Shown one piece after another: positions 45,401-56,558 of a stretch of 64,000 bases of DNA. The first letter of the stretch is position 1; every line of letters starts with the position of its first letter. The stretch is from Plenodomus lindquistii (taxonomy: Eukaryota; Ascomycota; Dothideomycetes; Pleosporales; Leptosphaeriaceae). Location: NCBI GenBank assembly GCA_025504975.1, contig JANUWI010000001.1:5084001-5148000 (forward strand), given 5' to 3'. The position numbers were made by a program, and so were the translations under genes. Under the pieces are notes generated by a model that was given only the letters and a program-made list of their open reading frames with translations, was not told where the DNA came from and did no database searches.

Positions 45401-48400
45401 ACTAATACTAGTAATAATAGGCATAAATTCTATAAAGATAGTACTAGGCGTAAGTTTTCTACGTTAGACTTTATAACTAAAGTTACTAATAGAGAGATAT
45501 ACTAGCTACGCAGTAATATTACTAGAATAGTATAATAACTAGGTTTTATCTATAGATATAATAATAGAGACTACTATACTACTAGGTAGTAGTCTAGTTT
45601 ATATTTTCTACTACTAATTAGCTAAGTAGATATTATAGTATACGCGTACTTTTAGGGTATTCTTTTTATTATATATATATATAGAAGTATAAACTATCTC
45701 TAATATAAATAGTTTATACTCTAAAATAAAAGCTATTACTTTAATAATATTTTAGTATAGTATATAGTGCTTAGACTTAGTATCTTTTATAATATCTATA
45801 GAAATTATCTTTTATATCTATACTTTATTTTTTACACTACTATCTAGTAAAAATAGTCTACTCTTCTAATTTTTTATATTTAAAAATCTAAAGAGATTGT
45901 ATATTAGTTCTATATAGAAATTTTTTATAAAGTTATTTATATTACTTTTTATAGCTCTAATATAATTTAGCTATATTATAAACGTGTAGTTATAGTTAAA
46001 CTAGAAGCTAGTAAGTATAGGCGTTTTTTATCTATTAGTAAACGTTCTATAATATGCTACTTTATATACCTAAATAGTGCTTAGGCTATAGATAGAATAA
46101 TACTTCTAGTAGAAATGCTATTATAGGTAAAAGTTTTATAGTATAACTAAAAGGTAGTAGACTATAGCTAAGTCTTTACCTAGTTTACTACGCTAAAGTT
46201 AGATATAGAGAGGCTATTTTCTATACTACTTTTCTTTTCTATATAACTAATAGAGTTAGTGCTGTTTTAGGTAGCTGTAAAAAGACTAATATCTAGTAAA
46301 ATAGTATTACCTTTACATATCTCTAATATATCTATCTCTAGAAATTCTATTACTATAGTATAGTCTTTGTGTTTATTATAGCTTAGTATAAAGCGTTTAT
46401 TTTTGTATAAAAAGGTTATAGTAATAGAATAAAAAGAGGCTATTTAGTATTTTAAGTATAACCTAGCAGTAACTTTAATATACCTTTACTAGAAGTTCTA
46501 CTACTAGTTAGTTTAAAAAGGCCTATTAGGCGCGTAGCTGTATTTTACAGTTAAATTAGACCTATTATATAAATAATAATAGGTTAGATATATTATAGAA
46601 TATAGCTACTTTTTATAGACTTACTAGTATTTATATAAACTACTTATATAAAAAAAAACTTTATAGCACTAGTTATAGATTTATAAAGAATCTATATTAT
46701 ATTAATACGTATATAAACGTATATTATAAGTTAAATTATAGTAGGTATTACGTAGTTAGTAATATTTATAGCAAGTTATAAATAGAATTTACTATATAAG
46801 TACCTAAGTATAGTAAATAGCGTGTTACTTTTATAACTTTATATTATATAACGCGTATACTTCTTCTATACCTAGCGCTATAACTATTATAATAGCCTAA
46901 TAAATAACCTATTATGTATAAAGACTTATAACTTAGACTACTTGTCTATAGTAAAGCTAGACGTATATATAGATATAAAGTTTAGACTAGTAAAAGTAGT
47001 TTTCTATTTAAAGTTATTATTTATGCTACTTAACTTTTTTATATACTTTTCTATATAACTATAGTTATATTTAATAGCTTTTTTAATAGCTATCTATAAA
47101 CTAGTTATAGACTATACTATTAATAAAACCTATATAGACACCTAGTTTTATCTAATAAGGTAATTCTAGTATAGTATAAAAGCTGCTAGAAGGTCTATAG
47201 TATATAGTTATTATTAATCTCTAGCTAGACCTAGATATTAATACTATTTATAAAAAGCAGCTAGCTAGGCTACTCTAATTAGACTTTTTTTACTTACTCT
47301 TTTTAGTATCTAATTCTTCTTTAAAACTCTAAAAAGAGTAGTAATAGGGATTTTATTACTTTTATACTTTAGATTAAGTTAACTAAAATCTTTCTACTTT
47401 AAACCTCTAGAGTTGCAAAGTGTAAAAGTGTATCCTTTAATACTTTTAAATAAAGTTAATAGAAAGTAGCTATAGGCTCTACTTTACCTATAATAGTTAT
47501 AGTTAAACCTAAAGTTATCTAAAACCTCTATTTCTATATTTTATAACTAGCGCTGCTACTAGAACTACTAACTCTATATTATTAGAGACTCTGCATTATT
47601 AAGGCCTTATTATAAAAAAAGGTACTATAAAGTTTAATAAAAGGTCTAAAAATTAAAATCTAGGTTCTATTTACTATAGTAAGCTAAATTACAACTTTAG
47701 CTAAACTATAGTTAATATCTACTAGTAATAAAAACTTTTTTTACTAAGTTTTCTAATATAACGCCTAATAATTAGTTAATATTATTAAGATAGTGCTTAG
47801 CTAGCTAAAAAGCGTTATCTAAATTAATTACTAATTAGCTTTTAAAAAAATATAAGTGTATACCTATTTATATACTCTATACTAGTTAACTATTACTATA
47901 CTAAGCTTTTAAAGTCTATAGCTATAAACTAATCTAGTAAGTATAGTAAATTTATTAAGCTTAGTAAATACGTAAAATTTAATAAAACTAAATAAACTAA
48001 GCTTTATAAAAAGTGTAATATCTAAACGCACTAAGCGTAATAATTTAGAGAACTAAAGTTCTAAGTACTATATTTAATATAGAAATGTGTATACTAAATA
48101 TAGAGTATTATAGTTATAATTACTAAGTATATAAAGAAAGCTACTAGAAAGTTATAAGTTTCTAATAACTTTCTAGCCTATTATACAGCTAATAAAAGTA
48201 AACGTTACTAGCTTTTATATAGAGTAAAAGAGAAAAGCTAATATAGAACTATTATTACGTTATTAGATAGGCTACTAACCCTCTACTAAAAATATAGTTA
48301 ATACTATTAGAAGTGCTAGTTAGACTATAGATATTTAAAATATAACTAGTCTATAATAGAGCTAATTATATGTTTAAAAATAAAACTATTACTAAGTTTA

Positions 48401-48807
48401 ATAGCGTTAGAGTAGACAAGCTACATATTTTTTAAAGCTTTTAAAACTTTTAGATTAGATATACTATGTATTTTTTAATTTTTTAAAGCTTTTAAATTAG
48501 ATATACTATATATCTTTTAATTTTTTAAAGCTTTTAGATTAGATATACTATATATTTTTTAAACTTTTAAAGCCTTTAGAGTAGATAAGCTACATACTCT
48601 CTAAAGCCTAATATATCTACTATATATTGCTACTCTAGTAAACAGCTCTAACTATAATATACTTTAATAAGTAATATAAAGTTATACCTATAATAAGTAA
48701 CGTGCCTAGTAAATATATTAGTAAATAGACTATATAAAAAAAGTAGAGGTTTAGTTCTAGAAGCGTAATTAAACTAGAATAACGTTTATAACGCGTAATA
48801 GATTAAT

Positions 48808-49082
48808 AGCGCTAGCAATAAATAGCTTTAGCAGCGCTAGTAATAAGCAGCTTTAATAGCGCTAGTAATAAGTAGCTTTAGCAGCGCTAGTAATAAATAG
48901 TACTAGTAGCGCTAGTAATAAGCAGCTTTAGTAGCGCTAGTAATAAATAGCTTTAATAGCGCTAGTAATAAATAGCTTTAGCAGCGCTAGTAATAAATAG
49001 CTTAGTAATAAGTAGCTTTAGCAGCGCTAGTAATAAATAGCTTTAGTAGTACTAGTAATAAATAGTTTTAGCAGCGTAGGTA
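48808..49082 (+). repeat. 25-bp minisatellite, about 11 units, in copy 2
   Basis: Same AGCGCTAGTAATAA-type unit as at 35931-36180, with one more unit. Variation within the array is mostly C/T and A/G, with one shortened unit. Confidence 0.88.
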
Positions 49083-49971
49083 ATAAAAAAAAAGGTTAGT
49101 ATTAACTATAGAACGTTAGCAGTAATAGTACCTTTTAAAAGTAGAAAAAAAAAAAAGGAGGATATAAAAGAAGAGGTAAAAAAGCAGCAGACTTATATAT
49201 ATAGATTACTTAATATAGTAAAAGTAAAAGTAAATTATATAGTAGGTTATATATTATACTAGTAACAAGATAATAATTACACGCGTATAGAGAGACTTAG
49301 TTATTTTAAGCTATACTTTATATAAAAGGGTTAAAAAACTACTACTATTTACGTGTAGGTAATAGTGCTAGGCTTTTAACTACTAGATAGAACTATATAG
49401 CTACTAACGTATTTAATTATTATTAAATTTATATACTATGTTCTAACCTTAATATAAATATATATATCTTTTAATTTTATTTTAAATTAAACGTTTTGTA
49501 AAATGCCTAGAGTAGTAATTTATATTAGAGGTTAAGTTAAAGCTATATACTAGCAGCGTATTACTACTATCTATACTATTATAGAAATAGCTAGCAATTC
49601 TATATAATCTAGTATATAAGACTATTATTATAGAGCTTATTAAAGCCTGTAGCTAGTATTATAGGGCTTTTTAAAGCCTGTAGCTAGCTAGTATTATAGA
49701 GCTTTTTAAAGCGCGTAGAGTTATTTTTAACTTTAACACTAGTAAGTAAAAAAGGCCTACAGTATTAAAGCTAGTAAAAAAACTAGAGTAGATACTATAA
49801 TTAGAGCTAGTACTATTAAAAACTATTATAGAGTAGCTTTTAACTTTTTATTTTTAAGTTTAAAAGCTTCTATTTTATGTGCGTGCTGCGCTTTTAGATT
49901 TCTAATTTTAGTCTCTTTCTAATACTTTAAAAAGATAATTTGCTAACTAAGCTTTTTAACTATTAGACTAG

Positions 49972-50073
49972 CTAGAGGAGTTTTAGTATTTTTTTAAAAG
50001 ATATTAAAACTGCTGTATATAGCTAGAGAAGTTTTAGTATTTTTTTAAAAGATATTAAAACTGCTATATACAG
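49972..50073 (+). repeat. 51-bp tandem repeat, two units in copy 2
   Basis: Counterpart of 37107-37259 with one unit fewer, followed by the same degenerate phrases to about 50560. Confidence 0.83.
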
Positions 50074-52240
50074 CTAGAGAGAGAATAAAAAGGTTAAAAA
50101 ATAAGTTAGAGGTGTTAATAGTGCTATAGAGTATACCTGCGTTGCTTATATTAAAGCTCTATATTCTTTTAAAAGATATTAAAACTGCTATATACAGCTA
50201 GAGAGGGGATAGAGAGGTTAAAAAATAAGTTAGAAAGGTTAATAGTGCTATAGAGTATACCTACGTTATTTATATTAAAGCTCTAGCTGCTATAAAAAAT
50301 AAGTTAAAAAAGTTAATAGTACTATAGAGTACACTAGTATTATTTATATTAAAGCTAGAACTCTATAACTATAGATTAGCTGCTGCCTAGCTACTATAAA
50401 AAGCAAGTTAGAGGGGTTAATAGTGCTATAGAGTATACCTACGTTACTTATACTAAAAATAATTTTAAAGTTATAAACTATTAGGTTTATAAAAAATTAT
50501 AGTACTATAAAGTACACCTACGTTGCTTATACTAAAAATAACTTTAAAATTATAAACTATTAGATTTATAAAAGATTATAGTATATTTAGTAACAGGCTA
50601 AATAGCGTAGTAATAACTATATTCTATAGTTTAGTATTATCTTTTTAAAAAATATATAATAGATTTTTACTAAAGTTAATAATATATACGTAGCTGTCTA
50701 GGCTATTAGAAAGAAGTATATTATAGTTATTAGTGTAGAAGATTTAGCTAGAGTTACTTTTAGTAAAAAGTAAATAGTTATAGGTATTAATAGAAAAAAA
50801 GTAGTTATAGGTATTAATAAGCTCTAAAAATATTATATTATATATTATATAAGCATCTATATACGCAAAGCTAAGTTATACTATAAAATAAAAAGAGTAT
50901 AATTATAAGTTATTTTTTAGTATTAAGCGCTACTGCTAGAGCTTAATATATAGTAAAAAAACTAGGCTACACCTATTATTTTAATAGATATATTTTTCTA
51001 GTAGTAGCAGCTATTTTAATCTAGTTTATATCTTTTATAAGCTGCCTATATTTTAGTAATAGATAAGTTTTTTAGCTACTGCTGCTAGCACTACGCCTAT
51101 TTATTACTAGGCTTAGAGATTAAAAAAGATTTTTAAAGTTACTCTGCGTATATCTACTATACTTTAAAATTTATACTACTATACTAGAGCTTAGGTAGCT
51201 TAATTATTTAGCATTTTTACTAATTTATATTAATATATTTTTAATCTAGAAGTCTTTGTATTATAGGTAGAGTACTGCGTAATTAGAAGTTAGTAGTATA
51301 TATAAACTTTAGCTAACTATACTACTACTACCTACTACTTTAACTATTTAGTATATAAAGCAGCAGTTTAAACTATATATAAAGTAAAAAAGGAGACGTA
51401 AAATATATAGTAATTATAGTAGAAATAGATAGAGAGAATAGAGTTTAAATTTATAGTAAAAAAAACTAAGCACTATAAATTATTTAGAGTTATTTTATAC
51501 TATTCTAGAGCTAGTACTAGTAGAGTATAAGCTACTATGCTTTGCTTTTTTAGTAGTTTATTTACTAGGTATTTTTAGCCACTCTAGAATAGCGTAGAGT
51601 TAGTTAGTAGAGGTTATTTAGAGTTACTCTATATAAAACTTTTAATAACTTTTATATACTTTTACTACTACGCTGTGTGTTAAAGGCCTATTTTAATAGA
51701 GATACTACTATTTACTAATAATATAATAGTATTTTAAAAGAACTGCGTATAGTATAGTAGCTTTAATAGAGTATAGAAAAAATAGTATACTAGTATAGTA
51801 TATAATTTATAGCTAGGCTAAATAGAATACTAGTAACGTAATTAATATAGAGTAATATATATTAGTAAAGATATAACGCGTAAGCCTAGTACTAGTAAAT
51901 AGTATTTATAACTTGCGTATTAGTATATAAAGTGTAGAATAGGTATAGTACTAGTGCAGCGTATAGTTTATAACTAGAAAAAGTAGAATCTAAGTAACGT
52001 AATTAATATATAGTATTATTAGTTTATATAAACAGGACGCGTAGATAAATAGAATTAGAGACTTTTAGCTTAGTATATAATAGGTAAGTATTTAGTTATG
52101 TATATAGAGTAAAGTTACTATAGTAAACGCAGTTAATCTAGTTAGAGACTAGTTAAATATAGGCTACTAACTTAAAATACTTTAATACTTATATATAATT
52201 ATACTTACTAAATTGCTATAAAAAGTTTTTTTCTAACGTA

Positions 52241-53357
52241 TAGCACTACTTCTAGGTAATATCTAGATTATTTACTTTTAAAAGTATAAAGTAGGTATAT
52301 AATATCTACTCTATTTTAATACTATAGTCTAACTATATAAACTATAGTATAAATCTAGATTTTTTAATAGTATATAGGTATTAGTAAAGTATACTTAATA
52401 ATATACTAGCTATAATACTTATATACGCCTATATAATATAGCGTAAATATATATTAATATAGATATAGATTTTAATACTATAAAGTTTAATTTTTTTATA
52501 CCTATTAATAGATTAATACTAGTTAGGTCTATTAATAATATACTTACTATAGTATTATTAGTAATTATTAAGCCTTTACTATACTACTTCTAGATTAATA
52601 GCTACGTATTTTTTAAATAATAAATTCTATATAAAAAATATCTCTTTTTATTAAAAATATAGCTACAGCATCTACTTTTTATATTTATTAATAATTCTCT
52701 CTAGTAACTACTTTTTAATTACTTTCTATATAGTAATAATAGCTGTCTACTAACCTTTTTTATTTTTTATACTTTTTTTTAGCTTTATTTTATATTTTAG
52801 TTAAGCTAAAACTTTCTAGCTAATTAGTATACTTTTTTTTTTAAATAATCTATAAATCTTGCTATTTTTAAAGTCTAATAAATAAAATAAAAAAAAAACC
52901 TAGTTTTTTAGTTACTATTTTAGCTTTTTAGATATTAGACGCTTTACGCTCTATACTATATACTTTCTTCTAAGTATTATAATACTATACTTTATACTAT
53001 ACTCTTTCTATAGCTATTTATATAAATTTTTATTCTTTACTCTATTCTATATAAGCCTAATAATTTTAAGTTTATACTAAAATAGATCTATACTTTTATA
53101 TTCTCTAGCTCTATAGTTTAGTATAATTATAATAGTTTTTATAATAGTTTTTATAATAGTTAATAAAACACGTTATAGCTTAGTAATATAAAATTACTAT
53201 ATAAAGTAAAATAAATTAATTTTTAAATAAAATTACGTAGTGCTGTAGCTTTTTATCTATTTATAATTAAATATTATAATAAAAGTTTATTTTATTATTA
53301 ATAATAAATACTATATATATATAGCGTTGTGTTATGTTATTTATTACTATTATTAAA
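52241..53357. other. RIP-saturated DNA, right remnant of the outer element
   Basis: No open frame. The minus strand near 52250-52560 is comparatively stop-poor when read with stops ignored, but no family is recognisable. It ends at the right terminal inverted repeat. Confidence 0.5.
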
Positions 53358-53434
53358 TTTTAGCGATTTTAATTTTTAGATTTTGATTTTCCGATTTTGG
53401 TTTTGAGCGAGATGAGGCTCCTCGTCACCCGTAG
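53358..53434 (-). repeat. Right terminal inverted repeat of the composite
   Basis: Reverse complement of 4007-4083 with two transitions. The outer 50 bases are identical and unmutated. It is followed by GCAT, the same four bases that precede the left TIR. Confidence 0.88.
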
Positions 53435-53950
53435 GCATCAGCATGATGCGGATCTTGACACTAGCGACCGTTGACCATCGCCATAGCTACGTAGCGAGGC
53501 AACTGACGACTAGTCTCACGCGGTGATGTCTCGATGATGGAGATGTGCAGGAAGGGTCCCGTTTAATGCACGCCACTAAGCATTAGCGCCCGAGGAGATT
53601 TGCAATGATCAGCTTCCGCCAGCCTGGAGACGGCTCGTATTACGGAATCCTTGTCTCTCTGCTTCCGTATGGCTTTTGTGAACAACTGCATGAGCTCCGA
53701 GGAGGCGGTACAAAGCTTACTGTGATACAACCTAACAAGATTTGACGTTGGTGGCTGTGAAAACGGGATCATCTGCAACAGGGGGCGAAATTCTATCAGC
53801 CACTGAACTTGGCAGGAAGCGTAGTTGCTCATTTAGATTCAACGTGTGGGGTCCCATGGAGTTGGCGTGGTATGTATCGAGATCGACCTCTATACGAACA
53901 CAGATCGGCCAAGGCTGTCTGTGAAAGATAGCCAGAGCCATTTGAAAAAT
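53435..53950. other. Short intergenic stretch, right of the composite
   Basis: Normal composition returns immediately outside the TIR. It holds the 3' untranslated region of the dolichyl-diphosphatase gene. The 89-codon frame at 53563-53832 (-) and the 60-codon frame at 53742-53924 (+) have no recognisable content and I do not call them. Confidence 0.5.
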
Positions 53951-54747
53951 CTACTTGCTTTTCTTCCCTTGGACGCGGAAGTTCTGACGTTTCCTTCTGT
54001 CTTCCCATCGCGCCCAGCCTGAGTCGACAAGATCCTCTTGCACTACTAGGTCGCGGACACGAAGGGCTCGCGAGATCCATGTCTCTAGGACCCACTCTAT
54101 CCAACCAGCCCTTCTCAAGATTGTTGTGAAGCCGAACCAGACCAGTGCGAATATGGCCCCTGCGATACAACCAACAACGACTTGCTTGGGAGTATGATAG
54201 CTCAGATATATGCGACTCGCAGCAACTGTCCCAGCAGAGGCTAGTGCAGCAAGTGAGAGGAGAAAGCGGCCTCCAAAAGTAAAAGGCGTATGCGTTTCGG
54301 TCGGGTGCGGTACGTGCCGGAAGAGGAGGAAAAGCATGAGTGTGACCGAGAAGAACGACACAAACTGCGCGTGCGAAGAGGGCATCCCATAGCCCTTGCC
54401 ATGCATTTCTGTACATTGGTCAACATGGAGGCGTATAGGTATGAATGAAGAGGGTAGTACCACGCGGTCGCTCCTCCTTGATGTACCGCTTCAGGACCCA
54501 ATTGAGCGCTTCACAGGCCATCTGGCCTGCGAACATCAGAAAGATTTCAATCTCGCGGTTCGACCATATCAACGTCGCGTAGACAACACAGAGACCCTGT
54601 GGTACCAAGGCGAGCCATGCACACAAGTACGAGATACGGTCGGCAGGGTTCTGCTGATGTTAGAGCCGCATTCTTGGGGACGTCTTCTGTTGCACGAACA
54701 TAATGAACATGCGTCAAGGACAACGACGCGAGAGGTGGGTTCTCCAT
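53951..54747 (-). CDS. CAX4: Dolichyldiphosphatase (PAP2 family), three exons, 231 aa
   Basis: Endoplasmic reticulum enzyme that removes a phosphate from dolichyl diphosphate on the lumenal side, recycling the lipid carrier for N-glycosylation (CWH8/CAX4 in yeast, DOLPP1 in animals). The model is exon 1 54747-54700, intron 54699-54651 (GTTCGT...CAG, 49 bp), exon 2 54650-54461, intron 54460-54409 (GTACTA...CAG, 52 bp), exon 3 54408-53951. Exon lengths 48, 190 and 458 sum to 232 codons. The N-terminus MENPPLASLSLTHVHY is typical of the family. Phosphatase motif 1 is KRYIKEERP, motif 2 MPSSHAQF inside EMHGKGYGMPSSH, motif 3 SRIYLSYH followed by TPKQ. About four membrane spans are visible, with a basic cytosolic tail (RRKRQNFRVQGKKSK). 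Length matches the family. The short first exon (16 codons) is the least certain part. It shares a 386-bp upstream region with the divergent ubiquitin ligase gene. Confidence 0.93.
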
Positions 54748-55133
54748 TGCGAATCGTCTACAATCCTGCAAACTGCTCAGGTGTGAAGATGGAAGTTCAG
54801 ACGCAGGATGACGACAGCCCTCGGCAGTGGCCCGGCGGCTTGGCATGCCGCTACCGTGCATCTCGGTGGTGCACCTTCACCGGCACGTCCTCTTTAGGCA
54901 TTGACTCTCCAGTGCAAGGTCTCCAACAGTGAACGTGAGTGTGACTCAGCATGGCCTTCCACGAGGGGTCTTTTGCTTTCATGCGCTATAGATAGTCTCC
55001 GCGCCCTTTTGCCCGCGCCTCGACCTCGTTCGACTTAGCCCCGCCCTCTCTCCGGTGGTCGCCACATCGACAACCACCCCAACAAGAACGAGAACACCGA
55101 ACAACTTCACCCGCCGGCCCTCGTTACAAAGAC
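54748..55133. promoter_or_regulatory. Divergent intergenic promoter region
   Basis: These 386 bases separate the start codons of the dolichyldiphosphatase (-) and the RBR ligase (+), so both promoters and 5' leaders must lie here. The stretch just before 55134 is C/A-rich and G-poor (CAACAAGAACGAGAACACCG), as is common in fungal 5' leaders. No TATA box is evident. Confidence 0.6.
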
Positions 55134-56558
55134 ATGGCAGATTTAGACAATGACCGCCTAGAAGAGCTCGATACGCTGCAGTCCATTTATCCAGAACTGG
55201 TGCGCGACCCAAACAATCCGTACATCGCAACGATAGCCATTCGGGTGGCGCCTACGAAGCCCTTGCCCATCACATTTGAACCCGAGAAGGATGTACAGCG
55301 ACTAGCCTATCTACCACCGCTGCGACTCGAAATTGACCTCCCTGAAGAGTACCCCGCGCACGCCCCGCCAACCATCACTCCTACAACTTGGCCATCGTGG
55401 CTGCCTGCAGACACTAAGCGCCGAATCGCAGCTGAAGCGGCAGCAATATGGGAGGAATATGGAGGAGTCACGATGCTCTTCTCGTACATCAGCTCGCTAC
55501 AAGAGCAGGCAGAAACGGCATTCGGCTTGGATGAGCTCACATTGCCTGGAGGAATGCGCGCAGAGCTTGTGGAGTACAGCAAGCGAATGAAGAAGGAGCT
55601 CTTCGACCAAGAGACTTTCGAATGCGAGGTCTGCTTGTATCCAAAGAAGGGCTCTATCTGTTACCGCATGCAACGCTGTTCCCATGTCTTCTGCATCGAA
55701 TGCCTTCAGGAGTATTACAACAGTTGCATCAAAGAAGGCCATGTCAACCTCATCAGGTGCATGTCAACAGAATGCGGCAAGAACGGAAGTTTGGGTCAAA
55801 AGAAAGATCGATTACTGTCACCGAAGGAACTGTTGGCGATACCCATCGCGCGAGACCAGGTTGAGCGATACGTGAAGATGAAGCGCAAGAAGAAGATGGA
55901 GTCAGACCCCACCATGATCTTCTGTCCACGCACATGGTGTCAAGGCGCCATACGAACAAAAAAGTACCCCAAAATCATCGACGTCACCGAAATCGACGAG
56001 TCAGATTCAGAAGCAGAAGAAGCAGCCCCTCAACCACAAGAGGAGGGACCCGCAGAGACAGGACCAGAAAAGCGCCCTATGGGTAACAAGGATATGGAAC
56101 GACTCGTCGTCTGCGAAGACTGCACCCTCGCCTTCTGCGCCATCTGCCTCGCATCCTGGCACGGCGACTTCGTCCGCTGCCAACCGCGCGACGCAACCCA
56201 ACTCACCGAAGAAGAACAAGCCTCGCTCAACTTCATCTACAAAAACACAACACCATGCCCATACTGCTCAATACCCTGTCAGAAGAGCTCAGGCTGCAAC
56301 CACATGACCTGCGCACAGTGCCAGACGCACTTTTGCTACATTTGCAGCTCGTGGCTCAATCCAGATCATCCATATAAGCATTTCAACGATGTCAAGATTG
56401 GGACGTGCTATCAGCGCTTGTTTGATGGTGTCGAGGGAGACGAGTTGAACGGGGAGATTCAGTTTGCGGGCGCGCGTGGGGCGGAACAAATGGCGGATTT
56501 TTGGGCACAGGAGGCGTTGCGCATACAGATGGAGTTGAATGAACAAGATACCCAATAG
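55134..56558 (+). CDS. RWD-RING-IBR-RING (RBR) E3 ubiquitin ligase, ITT1/RNF14-like, 474 aa
   Basis: A single intronless frame. Residues about 5-125 form an RWD domain (ELDTLQSIYPEL; the PEEYPAHAPP loop at 70-79). RING1 ligands are C164, C167, C182, H184, C187, C190, C209, C214. IBR ligands are C264, C269, C327, C330, C335, C338, H343, C349, split by an acidic insert (about 285-312, EIDESDSEAEEAA). RING2 is C375, C378, C388, C393, C396, C401, C404; by position C388 in SSGCNHMTC is the catalytic cysteine that carries ubiquitin as a thioester. The RWD plus RBR order is that of RNF14 and yeast ITT1, proteins linked to translation termination and stalled-ribosome quality control. That role is inferred here from architecture only. 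Length is close to the family's. The start ATG follows an A/C-rich leader (AAAGACATGGC). Confidence 0.94.
   Translation: MADLDNDRLEELDTLQSIYPELVRDPNNPYIATIAIRVAPTKPLPITFEPEKDVQRLAYLPPLRLEIDLPEEYPAHAPPTITPTTWPSWLPADTKRRIAAEAAAIWEEYGGVTMLFSYISSLQEQAETAFGLDELTLPGGMRAELVEYSKRMKKELFDQETFECEVCLYPKKGSICYRMQRCSHVFCIECLQEYYNSCIKEGHVNLIRCMSTECGKNGSLGQKKDRLLSPKELLAIPIARDQVERYVKMKRKKKMESDPTMIFCPRTWCQGAIRTKKYPKIIDVTEIDESDSEAEEAAPQPQEEGPAETGPEKRPMGNKDMERLVVCEDCTLAFCAICLASWHGDFVRCQPRDATQLTEEEQASLNFIYKNTTPCPYCSIPCQKSSGCNHMTCAQCQTHFCYICSSWLNPDHPYKHFNDVKIGTCYQRLFDGVEGDELNGEIQFAGARGAEQMADFWAQEALRIQMELNEQDTQ

Larger units (their letters stand above)
39430..52238 (+). mobile_element. 12.81-kb TIR unit, tandem copy 2, RIP-saturated, unclassified
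   Basis: It runs parallel to copy 1 along its whole length. The offset between copies is 12877 bp from the left end up to the minisatellite, 12902 after it (one extra 25-bp unit), and 12815 after the repeats at 49.8-50.1 kb (one fewer 36-bp and one fewer 51-bp unit). These three tandem-repeat changes explain the entire 62-bp length difference, so I see no sign of other net indels. Substitutions sampled at the start are all transitions. The right end reads CTAACG then TA (52239-52240). The unit was therefore duplicated before RIP, and both copies were mutated afterwards. Confidence 0.78.
4007..53434. mobile_element. 49.4-kb TIR-bounded composite transposon block, RIP-saturated
   Basis: The whole AT-rich block is bracketed by a 77-bp inverted repeat (4007-4083 and 53358-53434) starting CTACGGGTGACGAGG. 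GCAT lies immediately outside both ends (4003-4006, 53435-53438), as expected for a 4-bp target-site duplication. Inside, CpA and TpG are nearly absent. Hand counts of three 60-base lines (26161, 14041, 36001) gave 8, 15 and 21 G+C, against 35 in a flanking gene line (55201). Subtracting the recognisable nested insertions (Copia, Gypsy, mini-element, Fot1, two 12.8-kb units) leaves about 8.3 kb that may be the body of the outer DNA transposon. I could not assign it to a superfamily. The alternative is that the TIRs belong to two separate small elements that happen to face each other. The matching GCAT flanks argue against that, though 4 bp is weak evidence alone. Confidence 0.75.

Noticed and set aside
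4084..53357. Mitochondrial DNA insertion (NUMT) as the source of the AT-rich block
   Set aside because: The recognisable content is Gypsy reverse transcriptase, integrase and a Fot1 transposase with C/T-only decay. No mitochondrial gene or tRNA was seen.
4084..53357. Regional centromere
   Set aside because: Long AT-rich RIP DNA can be centromeric in fungi, but the clean TIR edges and close flanking genes are explained by transposition. Nothing in the sequence can show CENP-A occupancy.
4007..53434. Starship-type giant element with a DUF3435 captain
   Set aside because: I looked for a tyrosine-recombinase-like reading near both ends and found nothing recognisable. Long 77-bp TIRs are not typical of that group.
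53829..54416. 195-aa minus-strand frame
   Set aside because: A shifted frame over exon 3 of the dolichyldiphosphatase. It has no conserved motif.
54396..54932. 178-aa plus-strand frame
   Set aside because: Antisense to the exons of the dolichyldiphosphatase gene, whose family motifs and splice phases are unambiguous.
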